A DNA stretch of 64,000 bases from Cryptomeria japonica (Eukaryota; Streptophyta; Pinopsida; Cupressales; Cupressaceae). This document shows, one piece after another, positions 22,834-33,910 of this stretch (position 1 is the stretch's first letter; every line of letters begins with the position of its first letter). The notes under the pieces are model-generated. The model was given only the letters and a program-made list of their open reading frames with translations, ran no database searches and was not told where the DNA came from. A program made the position numbers and the translations under genes. Location of the stretch: positions 238,192,422 through 238,256,421 of the forward strand of contig NC_081406.1 in assembly GCF_030272615.1 (NCBI RefSeq), in the 5' to 3' direction.

Positions 22834-24348
22834 TGATAGTTCTGATACTAAATATAAGTACAGATCCATTAGCCAAAAAGATGAGAGGGGGGGGTGAATC
22901 ATACAAACTTAATCTTCCATAAAAACATCAGATTCAACCTTTGTAACATATACCTTACTAATATAACAATAACTGTCAAACATGCAAACTCAAAAGCATA
23001 TAAACATCATAAACCTCATAACATCAAATTTAACGTGGAAACCCAAATAGAGAAAAACCATTGTGGGATTTCAGACCCACTAAGAAATATACTCTTGTAG
23101 AGTATGCTTTGTTAAAAGAAAATCTTGTTAAAGATTACAAACACATTGCTAGATGTGACCCGGTTAAGGGATTTCCCTCAGATCTGTTAGGATCTTCACC
23201 TTGTTAGAAGTGGCCTTATTAAAGGATTTCAAACACTCAATCAAAATGTCACCTTTCTAGAGGGTTTTACAAATAATATTGTTGAGTCCGCTTGGTTAAG
23301 AGATTTTCTATCATTTTCACAAAGTAACAGTAATAAAAATCTATCTGCAACTTCACATCTTAAATGCTAAAGAAGATTCTTATTTGTTGAATACAATCTA
23401 GACATAGAACTAATCTTGTCCATCTGCTAGGCTTCTATACTCTGTTATTCAAACAGGTCTTCAAGCTTCTGTGCTTGGTAATCACCATGTAGCATCCATG
23501 TGTATACACTTGCCCGCATCCATTGTTTATCAACAGTCTCCTATTTATAAACAATTAGCTAACCCCTTAATCTCGTTGATCACATTTCCCATGATCAATC
23601 ATAGTCATCAGATCTTCAATCTTGTCCAGGTTCAATGCATCTTTCGATTTGAAAGCGTTTTACCTCACCTAGGAACTTGCATATATTTCTTGGAACTTGT
23701 GCCAGGGTATTGCGGTTCAATCTGCGCTGTAGATCTTCATGCCGACTTTCCTTTGCATAGATTCATTAACAAACTATATTTACGACATACCAATCATTTA
23801 ATTAGTTCCAGTTCATCAGCTTCCTTCATTAAATAGCACATGTAACCATTTAATGCATTCTGTTATAGCTCGGTTACAACTCGGTAATAACTCGGTAAAT
23901 ACTAAACTTCACTCGGTAGACATTCTGCCTTCATTAACCGATAGCGATAACCTTAGGGTTTACTGACTAGGTTCCTTAGGGTTTACCGATTAGGTTCTTT
24001 GTTTGATAACATAGTATAGTATTAACCTTTACAATTTACAACATATGTATGATGTTAAAACAATCTAAACATCATGATCTCATCATTGTCTGACTCAATA
24101 ATAGTTTCCCATTGAATACCTTATTCATCCCCTTATTCATCATATTCTTTCCTGTGTGTTTTACCGACATCTTTATATTCTTCAAATCATACTTCTCAAG
24201 ATTTGGCAACATCATACTGAATTAGAAAATCAGTTTCTTCAAATCAATGACAAAATAATAATATCAAGACAGTAAACATCCTTAATCAGTTACATCCATA
24301 ATCATCAACAATCTTCTCAATGTCTGTTATAATGCTATATTGCCAACA
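22834..24348 (-). repeat. Copia array LTR-b (middle, shared)
   Basis: 1,515 bp, same ends as LTR-a. It serves at once as the 5' LTR of unit 1 and the 3' LTR of unit 2, with a PBS on one side and a polypurine tract on the other and no TSD. It carries a duplicated segment (AGGGTTTACTGACTAGGTTCCTT then AGGGTTTACCGATTAGGTTC at about 23951-23998) that is shared with LTR-c. TATA on the minus strand at 23549-23542. Confidence 0.93.
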
Positions 24349-24760
24349 ATCTCCCCCTTTGTCATTGATGGCAAAACCAATTGATTTGACCTTAAAAGTT
24401 TTAGATTGTTGTGATTTGGAAATGCTGAAATGCTCTCTTGCTGTCATCAAACTTTCTCCCCCATACATTAGTCTTCTCCTCTTTTTATTAGTCTTCTCCC
24501 CCTTTGACAACAATGCCAAAAAGTAAAGAACTAAAACATAATTTCTTCCTATAAGAAGTGAATTCTTGCTGTAATGTGTCAATTTAGTCTCGGTCAGAGC
24601 ATTTATGTCTTCAATTACTATTCCTTGTATTATTTCTTGTAATATTTCCTATAACATTTCCTGTACACCTTTAGAAAAACATCCTAAAGTGTATAATGCA
24701 GCATCAACTCCTAAAATATGTTCAATAGAGTCATCGGATTGATGCTTTCACCGAAATCGG
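24349..24760 (-). other. Unit 2 polypurine tract and 3' untranslated region
   Basis: CAAAGGGGGAGAT on the minus strand (24361-24349) abuts LTR-b. The rest is non-coding and closely matches the unit 1 equivalent. Confidence 0.8.
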
Positions 24761-25867
24761 TCAGTGAGTAGAAGATAAGGGTAGGACCACTAACTTACTT
24801 CTGAGATATTCAAAAGTGTCCCTTGGTAGTGGCTTGGTGAAGACATCTGCTATTTGTTCCTTTGTGCTAACATACTCCAACACCACTTTCTTCTCTTGAG
24901 CTTCTTCTCTAAGATAATGATATTTAATAGAGATGTGCTTTGTCCTAGATTGCATAATAGGATTCTTTGAAATGTTAATGGCACTAGTATTGTCACAGAA
25001 TATAGTTACTGGCTTGGTAAATTTCTCATTTATACCTTCCAACAGTTGTTTGATCCATGCAATGTTGGTACAACTCAATGCTGCAACAACATGTTCAGCT
25101 TCTGCTATTGACTTTGAAACACATCCTTGTTTCTTGCTAAGCCAACTCACTAGTCTTTCTCGTAAAAAGAAAGCTCCTGCACTTGTGCTTTTTCTATCAT
25201 CGATGTTGCCTGCCCAATCAGCATCAATATAAACTTTTAAATCAAAAACATTTCCTTTCTGATATACTAAGCCATAATCCTCAGTGCCTTTCAATTATCT
25301 AAAGATTCTTTTGATTTCTTTCATGTGTGTTTCCTTAGGATCTGCAGAGAATCTTGCAACTATACCTACTGCATGTGCTATGTCTGGTCTGCTATGAATA
25401 ACATATTGTAGCTTTCCAATCATGGATCGGTAAAGTGTCTCATCAACAGATGCAGATTCATCATTCTTTGATAATTTACAGTTGGTAGTCATAGGAGTAC
25501 ATATTGGTTTTGAATCCTCCATTCCAAATTTCTTCAAGATTTCCTTTATGTACTTGGATTGAGTAATGAAAATCTCATTTTTCATTTGCAGTATCTGCAA
25601 ACCTATAAAATACTTTATCTCACCGATTAATGACATCTCAAATTATTTGATCATTTCATTTCCAAAGTTCTTGCATAAAGAGTCATTTCCACAAAATATA
25701 ATATCATCAACAAATATGGCTGAGATCAGTATTCTATTTTCATCATTCTTCATGTACATATTGTTGTTCTCACTTGTCCTTATAAAACCAATCTTAATCA
25801 AATAAGAGTGCAATCTTTCATACCATGCTCTAGGTGCCTGTTTCAAACCATATAAAGCTTTGTTCAA
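24761..25867 (-). pseudogene. Unit 2 RT (3' half) and RNase H
   Basis: Same domains as unit 1: LYGLKQAPRAWYERL, FVDDIIFCGND, MIGKLQYVIHSRPDIAHAVG, then RNase H with DADWAGNIDDRKS, CDNTSAI and EQIADVFTKPLP. Fewer lesions than unit 1: the RNase H segment 25294-24761 is open for 177 codons, with stops only after IKRIFR and after NEMIK. The N-terminal half of RT is deleted. Confidence 0.9.
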
Positions 25868-26294
25868 TTTACATTTTTGTCCTTTGCTCTTGGGATTAGT
25901 GTCAGTGTGTCATTCTTCTTGATTTGATCAATCTCTTCTATCATAGCATTTATTTAATCTTCACTATTAAATGCCTCTTTCACTATTCTCGGTTCAAATT
26001 CAGATATCAAACATGTGTTCTATTTCAGTTTGTTCCTTGTCATCATTGGATCATCCTTATCTCTTATAATTTGACTTGGTGCATGCTGCCTTCTGACATA
26101 CTTGGCTAATACAGGCTCGGTAGGCTCTATATGATCTTCTTCATCACTCAGTAACTGGATATTCTCTTCATTTTCTTCAACAGCCTTCTCGGTTGAACAT
26201 AGACAAATTCATCATAGTCTTCTGGTTCCTTTGAATTTCCTTCATCATTTCTTTCTGCAAATTCATCAATTTTCACATTTGCACTTTCTACTAT
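25868..26294 (-). pseudogene. Unit 2 integrase C-terminus/RT deletion junction
   Basis: Here the join is cleaner than in unit 1: NDTLTLIPRAKDKNV runs straight into the sequence that encodes KCKLNKALYGLKQ in another frame. The word GACAAAAATGT at the join is what one expects from both parental sites, so a short-homology deletion is likely. Confidence 0.75.
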
Positions 26295-27116
26295 TTAGTT
26301 AGATAATTTGATCAGACATTTAAATGCTTTGCTTCTAGAAGAATAACCTAGAAGTGTTCCTTCCTCACTCTTCTGATCAAACTTGCCATTTCTATCATCT
26401 TTGTGAACATAGCATCTACTTCCAAAGATTTTAAAATAACTTACATTGGGTTTCTTATCATACCAGATTTCATATGGTGTCTTCAAAGTACCTTTCTTCA
26501 ATTGTACTCGGTTCAGGGTGTAAACTGCTGTGCTTATTGCTTCTCTCCAAAATGTTTGTGGCACCTTCTTTTCAATCATCAGTGTTCTAGCACAATCCAC
26601 AATAGATCTATTTCTTCTCTCAGCTATTCCATTCTATTGTGGAGTTCTCAAAGCAGAGACTTGTCTTTTAATACCATGACCATTGCAGAAGAAGTTGAAT
26701 TCATCAGATGTGAACTCTCCTCCTCTATCTGATCTAAGACATTTTAGTTGCCTTCTTGTTTCATTTTCAACTCTTGCCTTGTCCCATTTAAACATTTGAA
26801 AAGCTTCTGATTTATCTTTTAAAAATATTACTGATATCATCCTTGAATAGTCATCCACAAATAATATGAAATATTTATCACCATAATAACTTTGAACTTT
26901 CATAGGACCACAAAGATCAATGTGCATGAGATCTAAAATTCCCTTAGAAGTGTAAGACTTACTTGTAAAGCTTTATCTTGTCATCTTACCCATCTAGCAT
27001 CCTCGGCACATAGCATTCTCAGGTTTTTCAAGACTCGGTAGACCTCTTACTCGGTGCTTCTTGCTTATTTTGATCAGATTATCAAAATTTACATGACAAA
27101 ACCTTTTATGCCATAA
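26295..27116 (-). pseudogene. Unit 2 integrase
   Basis: Near-identical to unit 1: MHIDLCGP, CLRSDRGGEF and NGIAERRNRS with the D, D, E residues, then TFWREAISTAVYTLNRVQ. It shares the TAG in TPQ*NGIAE and the stop where Trp is expected in DDT*LWHK. Confidence 0.9.
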
Positions 27117-28631
27117 CTAGGTATCATCTATCTTTGCATACAAACACTTGTTACGAGTTGAGTCAAGGTGAAATGTGTTACCTTTTGTTTGTGTCCAGGT
27201 AGCAGCTAACTTTCCATTCTTGTCATGAACTTTGACAATTCCTTTATGAAATTCTATTCGGTAACCTGTGTTATTTAGCTGTGCTACACTCAACAAATTG
27301 TATTTCAAACCTTCAACCCAATAAACATCATTGCATCTTGCATTTTCAAGAAGTGTTATAGATCCTTTACCTTTCACCAAACATGGTGCATCATTACCAA
27401 ATCTGACATAGCCTCCATCATAATCTTGTAATATAACAAACTTATGTTTATCTCCTATCATATGATGTGAGCATCCACTATCTATGATCCAAGAATCATT
27501 AGTGTTTATGTAAGATATTAGGGCTTTTTCTTCATACATTTCTTCATTTGATCCATCTTTGATAGCCACATAAACTACTTCCTCTGCATCAGTTTCATTT
27601 GATTTATCATCATTGAATTCCTCATCAGCTATTAAACATGTCTTTCTATCTCTTCTTCTGAAGTCTTGATGTCCTCTATAATGATTATCTTTTTGTCTGT
27701 CATCTCGGTAATCTCTCTTTTTAGTAGAATCTTTGTCAGGATAGTTAGAAGCTATATGTCCTATCTTATGACAATTGAAACATTTCAAAGGTAGTTTTCC
27801 TTTATACTTACCTTTGCCTCTCGGTAACCTTCTAGCTAATAGTGCTTCAAACTCTTCATGCTTTCTGATTTCCTCATACAGTTTGTGTACTTCTTCCATG
27901 TTCTTACAAAATCTTTCACTTGCTCCACTATGATCTCCTTCAAAGTATTTATACTTTCTTTCATTGAAATCATTAGATTCATCAAGATGAAAAGAACTAA
28001 ATGGAGATTCAACTTTATTTACCGAAGATCCACTGTTATCAAAGTTACTTAACTCAAATGCATTTAGCTTACCAATGGTAGCATCTAAAGAAACTGGTAT
28101 ATTAGGTATAGACCTGAATTCATTTATTGCAGAGACTTGGATTGCATAAGCCGACAGAAGGGTTGTTAACAACTTACTTGTTGTATCCTTTTCTTCAATA
28201 GTTCCACCTGCTCCTTTGATTTGATTGACAATCTCCTTTAGTCTTGTACTGTACTGAGTTATGTTCTCACATTCATTCCTCCTCATAGATTCATGTTGTC
28301 CTCTTAAACTATCTACTTTTGCTCTTTGAACATGTTCATCTCCTCCATACATTGATATGAGCTTATCCCACATTGCCTTTGCATCATTGCAGCCTTCTAG
28401 ATCATTAAACTTTGAGTCGATCAATGTAGATGTTATTTCAATCATTGCTTGAATATGTTCTCACTTTCCCTTTATCTCTTCCATAGTCAATGGATAGGTG
28501 CTCAGTGTAACAAAATGATTCTCCAGATAGTATACATCATATTCTCCAACTCCTGATAGATGTAGCTTCATCCTTTTTTGCCATGTAGAGAAACTTGACT
28601 TGTTCAGCTTCGGTGCATCCCTCTTATACAT
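27117..28631 (-). pseudogene. Unit 2 gag-protease
   Basis: It starts at ATG 28631 (MYKRDAPKLNKSSFS). One stop before the 442-codon open run 28445-27117. Capsid region as in unit 1; the knuckle (27782-27741) has lost its last Cys (CFNCHKIGHIASNY). The protease active site is intact (WIIDSGCSHHM) and the gag-protease frame is continuous, unlike unit 1. It ends at the shared Trp-to-stop before integrase. Confidence 0.9.
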
Positions 28632-28682
28632 CTTTGGATCTTTAACTCAAGTGCCTTTATACTTTTCTTCCAGAGTCCAAAG

Positions 28683-28693
28683 CTCTAATACCA
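28683..28693 (-). promoter_or_regulatory. Unit 2 PBS (mutated tRNA-Met type)
   Basis: TGGTATTAGAG on the minus strand; one base differs from the unit 1 PBS. Confidence 0.85.
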
Positions 28694-28695
28694 AT

Positions 28696-30191
28696 TGATA
28701 GTTCTAATACTTAATATAAGTACAGATCCATTAGCCAACAAGATGAGAGGGGGGGGGGTGAATCATACAAACTTAATCTTCCATAAAAACATTAGATTCA
28801 ACCTCGGTAACATATACTTTAGTAATATAACAATAACTATCAAACATGCAAACTCAAAAGCATATAAACATCATAAACTTCATAACACCAGATTTAACGT
28901 GGAAACCCAAATAAGGAAAAGCCACTGTGGGATTTTGGACCCACTAAGAAATATACTCTTCTAGAGTATGCTCGGTTAAAAGCAAATCCCGTTAAAGATA
29001 ACAAACACATTGCTAGATGTGACCCGGTTAAGGGATTTCCCTCAGATATGTGAGGATCTTCACCTTGTTAGAAGTGACCTTGTTAAAGGATTTCAAACAC
29101 TCAATTAGAATGTCACCTTGCTAGAGGATTTTACAAATAAGACTGTTAAGTCCACTCAGTTAAGAGATTTTCTGTCACTTTCAAAAAATAATAGTAATAA
29201 AAATCTATCTGCAACTTCACATCTAAAATGCTAAAGCAGATTCTTATTTATTCAATAAAATATAGACATAGAACTAATCTTATCCATCTGTTGGGCTTCT
29301 ATACTTTGTTATTCAAATAGGTCTTCAAGCTTCTGTGCTCAGTAATCACCATGTAGTATCCTTGTGCATACACTTGCCTACATCCATTGTTTATCAATAG
29401 TCTCCTATTTATAAACAATTAGCTAACCACTTAATCTCCTTGAGCACATACCCCATGATCAATCATAGCCAAATGATCTTCAATCTTGTCTAGATTCAAT
29501 GCATCTTTCGATTTGAAAGTGTTTTACCTTGCCTAGGAACTTGCATATATGTTTTGGAACTTGTGCCAGGGTATTGCGGTTCAATCTATGCTGTAGATTT
29601 TCATGCCGACTTTCCTTTGCCATAGATTCATTAACAAACTATATTTATGACATATCAATCATTTAATCAGTTCCAGCTCATCAGCTTCCTTCATTAAATA
29701 ATGCATGTAACCATTGAATGCATTCTATTATAGCTCGGTTACAACTTGGTAACAACTCGGTAGACATTTTGCCTTCATTAACCGATAGCAATAACCTTAG
29801 GGTTTATCGACTAGGTTCCTTAGGGTTTAGCGACTAGGTTCTTTGTTTGATAACATAGTATAGTATTAACCTTTACAATTTACAACATATGTATGATGTT
29901 AAAACAATCTAAACATCATGATCTCATCATTGTCTGACTCCATAATAGTTGCCCATTGAATACCTTATTCATCCCCTTATTCATCATATTCTTTCCTGTG
30001 TGTTTTACCGACATCTTTATATTCTTCAAATCATACTTCTCAAGATATGGCAACATCATACTGAATTAGAAAATCAATTTCTTGACATCAATGACAAAAT
30101 AATAATATCAAGACAGTAACATCCTTAATCAGTTATATCCATAATCATCAACAATCTTCTCAATGTCTGTTATAATGCTATATTGCCAATA
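28696..30191 (-). repeat. Copia array LTR-c (5' LTR)
   Basis: 1,496 bp. The outer end reads CCAATA instead of CCAACA, one C-to-T change. It shares the duplicated CCTTAGGGTTTA-type segment with LTR-b but lost about 22 bp between ACTCGGTA repeats near 29755. TATA on the minus strand at 29413-29406. Confidence 0.92.
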
Positions 30192-30196
30192 GATGC

Positions 30197-31042
30197 AATC
30201 AAGATACAAAACTGTGTGATTAAGCTACATGATTCAACAATTATGCTAGAAAATGATCAAATTAAACTAAACCTAAGGTGCAATTGCTTAAAACAACAAT
30301 GCTTAAATGATATGCCTATAGTAACAATGCATAAGATGAAATGAGATGGGATCCTTATTGCTCCAAAATGGGGGATATTTATAGGATTTCCAAGGCCAGG
30401 GGTGAGGTGGTAGGAATCAACGGTCAAGATTGAGTCTGAAGATATCAAGGATAAAATTGAAGGAGGTTGGAGAAGAGGTTGGAGGAAGAGACACTTGTCA
30501 TCTCTGTGGTGACAAGTGTCAAGGAGCTTTTCTCATAAAAGGGCAAGTGTCCAAGAGAGGAGACATGTAGCCAAAGTGTCATGTGTCTCAAGAAGAAAAT
30601 ATCCACACCATGGGAGGTTAGGATAAGTAGGTTAGAATGTGAAAGATAGGATAGGGTTAGTTAAACCCAAGGTTAGGTTAAAGGGATGTCTAGGTTAGGT
30701 GGTTGAAAGTTAGGAGGCATGTGGATAATTTGAATTTAAAAATTCAAATAATAGGAAAAGACTAATTAATTCTCAACAACTCATAAATTGATTTGTTTTA
30801 ATTAATTAGAGGATTAGAAGAATTGATTGAAGTGGGGGGAGGATATTAATTAATTTGAATTAATTAATCAAAGGGGACTATGGAAATGAACCTATTAAAT
30901 AAATCCTTAGATTTATTAATAAGTAGATGAAAGGGAAAATTAAATCAAATGGCCTAATGAATTCAATTAAATTAGGAAGGGAGATTAATTAGATAATTGC
31001 TTATTTAATTAACTATCTTCAGACCATTTTTAGGTGTATACA
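30197..31042 (-). repeat. G0 right LTR (5' LTR), outer part
   Basis: Continues the LTR interrupted at 17021 and matches 4952-5800 of the left LTR, ending GGTGTATACA. It holds the TATA box (30376-30383) and the GGTTAG-rich block. The array thus separates G0's promoter from most of its transcribed region. Confidence 0.92.
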
Positions 31043-31047
31043 CTATT
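31043..31047. repeat. Target-site duplication of G0, right copy (CTATT)
   Basis: Matches 4634-4638; G1 sequence resumes afterwards. Confidence 0.9.
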
Positions 31048-32503
31048 AAGAACCAATTTCTATAATCCCAAATCCTACATTTGATGGTTCTGGGTATGCG
31101 GATCGTACCCCATAGATACCATCCATGTATCGTGCTTAGTGAGATAGAAAATCCTTGGTGATAAGATCTTTGGATCTTTGGGGTAAGAGAGCTTGGGATG
31201 CGTGAGAAGTGTGTACTGTGGAGTGGAACCAGTGCTGCTAGGGTCTCTATCTATTTGTTTTGATTTCACTATTTTGCTGCGGGGGCCCCATTAGATGGTT
31301 TCCAATTTCTACCCTAATCTATGTTTATCGTGTTCTTCATTGTTTGATGTTATAGAACAGTATTGAGTCAGTTGTATTCTGGGCTAATTTAGGCCCTTCA
31401 CGTTGCATTACTCTGATTCACAAAGTTGTTCAAAACAAAATCAGTGGATATACCTTTTCACAGCAGTGTTCTCAAATAATCAGAAAATCTATCACCGAAA
31501 CAATCTCCCCTCAACAGAATTGATCAAATTAGAAATCAAACAAGAGTCATATTAAAAAAATAAATAGAAAAAACACTTTACTCTTTGTGATCTTAAGTCC
31601 CATAGGTGGCATAACTTATCCTAAGTCCTTAGTCTTCATCGTCCATTCTTAGTACTCATATTGTCATTACATAGTCCATATTATCTTAGTCTTTCATAGT
31701 TCATCCTCAATCCTCATATGGTCTTTACCTTAGTTCTCATAGTATATGCACAAGTCTTGTCATAATTTCTGCATTTCACATCAAGCCTAAGTTTTTCATA
31801 TTTACTTAGTCCTTGCATAGTCTTGATCTGCATCAGATTCAAGCACTTTCCCCAATACTTTCAATTAGGTGACCATAAACTCTCGATATTCTTGAGTAGT
31901 GTCAACCGCTTGGTCATTTGAGTAAGTCTCCTCTAGTTGAATTACCATCATCGTTAGAGAGTCTTCATAGCATGTGTTACCATGGTATTGCGTGGTGATG
32001 ATTTCTTCTTGTTTGAGAAAACCAATCTTGGTCCAAATGATGATTAGGGATAAATCATTGATAGTCTAGATAACCTTGCATTAAAGTTAAGAACTAGTGT
32101 CCCCCAGTACGACAGATTCAAATTTGTAATAGATGAGGAAATATGAAAAGTAGTCGGAGTCCAAAGAGCAGCTGAAAGAGAAATCATTCAACAAAGACTT
32201 GAAAAACTTAGACTGCAACAACTACAACTTCCTCGTCCAAATCCCAATAGAGTGTCAGAGTCTAGCATCATAACTTTTCCAAGGTCTTGTATTTCCTAGG
32301 GGTCATAAAAATAATTCATGCTAGAAACCAAATCACAAAGAGCTAAAATAAATCCAAATAACAACCCATTGTTGAACTCCACGTGGAACATGGATTTATC
32401 AACTTACCAACAACCACAGGCTAGACGACCTACAACATTGCCGATAAATACAAACAAAATGCCTTCAATAGATGAAATCCAACAAAATTTGACATAAGAA
32501 GAA
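31048..32503 (+). mobile_element. G1 piece 2a: LTR end and leader
   Basis: Continuation of G1 after G0. It should contain the inner LTR end and the PBS, but no convincing TGG-starting tRNA complement is visible; it may be mutated. No coding frame is supported until near 32450, where gag-like sequence begins. Confidence 0.55.
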
Positions 32504-32985
32504 TTGGAGGCAGCTCAACAAGATCCACAACTCCTCATGGTCTTAAACATGCTTATTAACAATGACAAAGTTCAATACCTTTCCCTTTTGATTCAAAATG
32601 GGGCCATGTTACCCCCAAATGTTGATATTTCAACAATATTGCCACAAGGAGTGAATCAAACACCAAATGTTACACAAACACAAGTGACATCTTCAAGATC
32701 AATTCATGGTGCATCTCAAAACACACAAGCCATAGTAACTCAAAATACGATGATGTCAACTCAAAATTCTCAATCACAAGTTACGTCAACAAATGCAAAT
32801 GTCATGTCTCAAACTACTCCCAATGTTACTTCACAAACAACAACAACAACAGTGGCTCAGAATACTGCAAGCACGAGTGCTACCCAACCCCCAATATCAA
32901 TTTCACTTGGGTCTATGTATAGTGGTTAGAATGTGAATCAAGGCTCCACCATAATGTATGGATCACACCAGCCTAATGTTAGTAC
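32504..32985 (+). pseudogene. G1 gag N-terminus (cut by G2)
   Basis: An open run gives AAQQDPQLLMVLNMLINNDK and LIQNGAMLPP, followed by a Thr/Gln/Ser/Asn-rich low-complexity tail, with a stop at 32927. The frame then reads on to 32985, where G2 inserts. It resumes in the same frame at 49557. The N-terminal region is not a recognised domain; its identity as gag rests on position and on the homology of later pieces to G0 gag. Confidence 0.6.
32981..32985. repeat. Target-site duplication of G2, left copy (AGTAC)
   Basis: Identical to 49552-49556 at the other end of G2. Confidence 0.95.
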
Positions 32986-33013
32986 TGTTGAGCACTATAT
33001 TTGAAAATAAAAA

Positions 33014-33022
33014 TATATAAAA
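33014..33022 (+). promoter_or_regulatory. Candidate TATA box near the G2 LTR start
   Basis: TATATAAAA, 28 bp inside the LTR, conserved in the 3' LTR at 44596. If used, U3 would be under 70 bp and the accessory ORF would lie in R or U5 at the 5' end of the genomic RNA. It could equally be AT-rich sequence. Confidence 0.35.
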
Positions 33023-33060
33023 AAAAATGTATGTTTCCATAAGCATGAAGACTAATGGAT

Positions 33061-33620
33061 ATTTCGACCAGCAAACTGTATTGAGCACTGCAAAGGAAGT
33101 TTCATCGAAAGAGTGTTTTCATCGACACAAGCACTAAGCAAAGGTATTTCGGCAAAAGGTTACCTTCGATGAACGTAGAAAACCACTCATTGATACTCTA
33201 AGTTTCATCGAAAAAGTGAAAACAAAAGGCGAAAAGGCAAAAAGGTGATTTCGAAGGAATATCATTACCAGAGAAACTCAAAAGGCATTCATCGAAATAC
33301 AAGTTTTCATCGATGAACATGACGTCGAGCAAAGGCAAAATTGTTTCATCGATAAAGAGATATCGATGAAAAAGGGATATCGATGAAGATACATAGGCCT
33401 TCACCGAAGAAAGAAACTCACCGAAAAGAATGATTTCAATGGAAATTACATGTGACTTATCGAAAAAGGGGACTATCGATGAAAGAGTGATTTCGATGAG
33501 TCTTAAAAGTGGCTTCTCGACATAAGCTTTTCACCGAAACAATTGTACCGAAGAAAATGAGCTTTCGATGGAAGATTTAAACACTCGGCTGAAGTCAAGG
33601 GTTTCATCGATAACTTGAAA
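33061..33620. repeat. Cluster of TTTCATCGA / ATCGATGAAA words
   Basis: I count about 18 TCGA tetramers in roughly 550 bp, most in the context TTTCATCGA(T/A) or (T)ATCGATGA, plus several CACCGAA variants. CG-containing words are otherwise scarce in this AT-rich, deaminated DNA. The cluster is present in both LTRs; several copies differ by C-to-T or G-to-A at the CG. Confidence 0.85.
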
Positions 33621-33910
33621 TATGAGCACTTTTGAGCGAACTGTACTTCCCGTGAAAGAGTTAAAGGCCCAATTGAAGAATGTCACATCTGCAATTAAGT
33701 TTAAACACTTGAGTAACCGTTGTAGATGCAGAACATTAACTGTGCACAAGTTGCCCATACGATTACAGTTGAACTGAGTGAATTTTCGTAAGAACCGGAT
33801 CGATGCTAAAAGATTGAAAACTGTGAAGAACTTGCGGAGACTTGCGAACGATAACCAGAAGAATTGAGCATTCCACCAAGTAAGTGTTGTCTCTCTTATT
33901 TACTGTGATT

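Larger units (their letters stand above)
17022..30191 (-). mobile_element. Tandem three-LTR copia array (LTR-int-LTR-int-LTR), minus strand
   Basis: Three LTRs (17022-18511, 22834-24348, 28696-30191) alternate with two internal regions of 4,322 and 4,347 bp. Each internal region has PBS, gag, protease, integrase, RT and RNase H in copia order on the minus strand. The two are nearly identical and share several stop codons and a deletion inside RT. Only the outermost ends carry a TSD. This is the structure expected from unequal recombination between LTRs of one inserted element. Confidence 0.93.
4639..31042 (-). mobile_element. G0: Tat/Ogre-like Ty3/gypsy element, minus strand, interrupted by a copia array
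   Basis: Two LTRs (4639-5800 and 16719-17021 plus 30197-31042) flank an internal region with a tRNA-Lys type PBS, gag, CCHC-like knuckle, aspartic protease, G-patch domain, RT, gypsy RNase H, archaeal-type RNase H and integrase, in that order on the minus strand. The second RNase H is the hallmark of the Tat group. The right (5') LTR was split by a 13-kb copia array. Every pol and gag segment carries stops, and the RT active site is mutated, so the element is dead. Confidence 0.93.

Noticed and set aside
31048..32503. PBS of G1, for example near GTGGAACCAGTGCTGC (31218) or GCTGCGGGGGCCCC (31277)
   Set aside because: Neither matches a plant tRNA 3' end that I can name, and neither follows a clear CA end in a suitable place.
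33198..33404. 68-codon minus-strand frame in the G2 LTR (repeated at 44780)
   Set aside because: Created by the TCGA-rich motif block on the opposite strand; no start context or domain.
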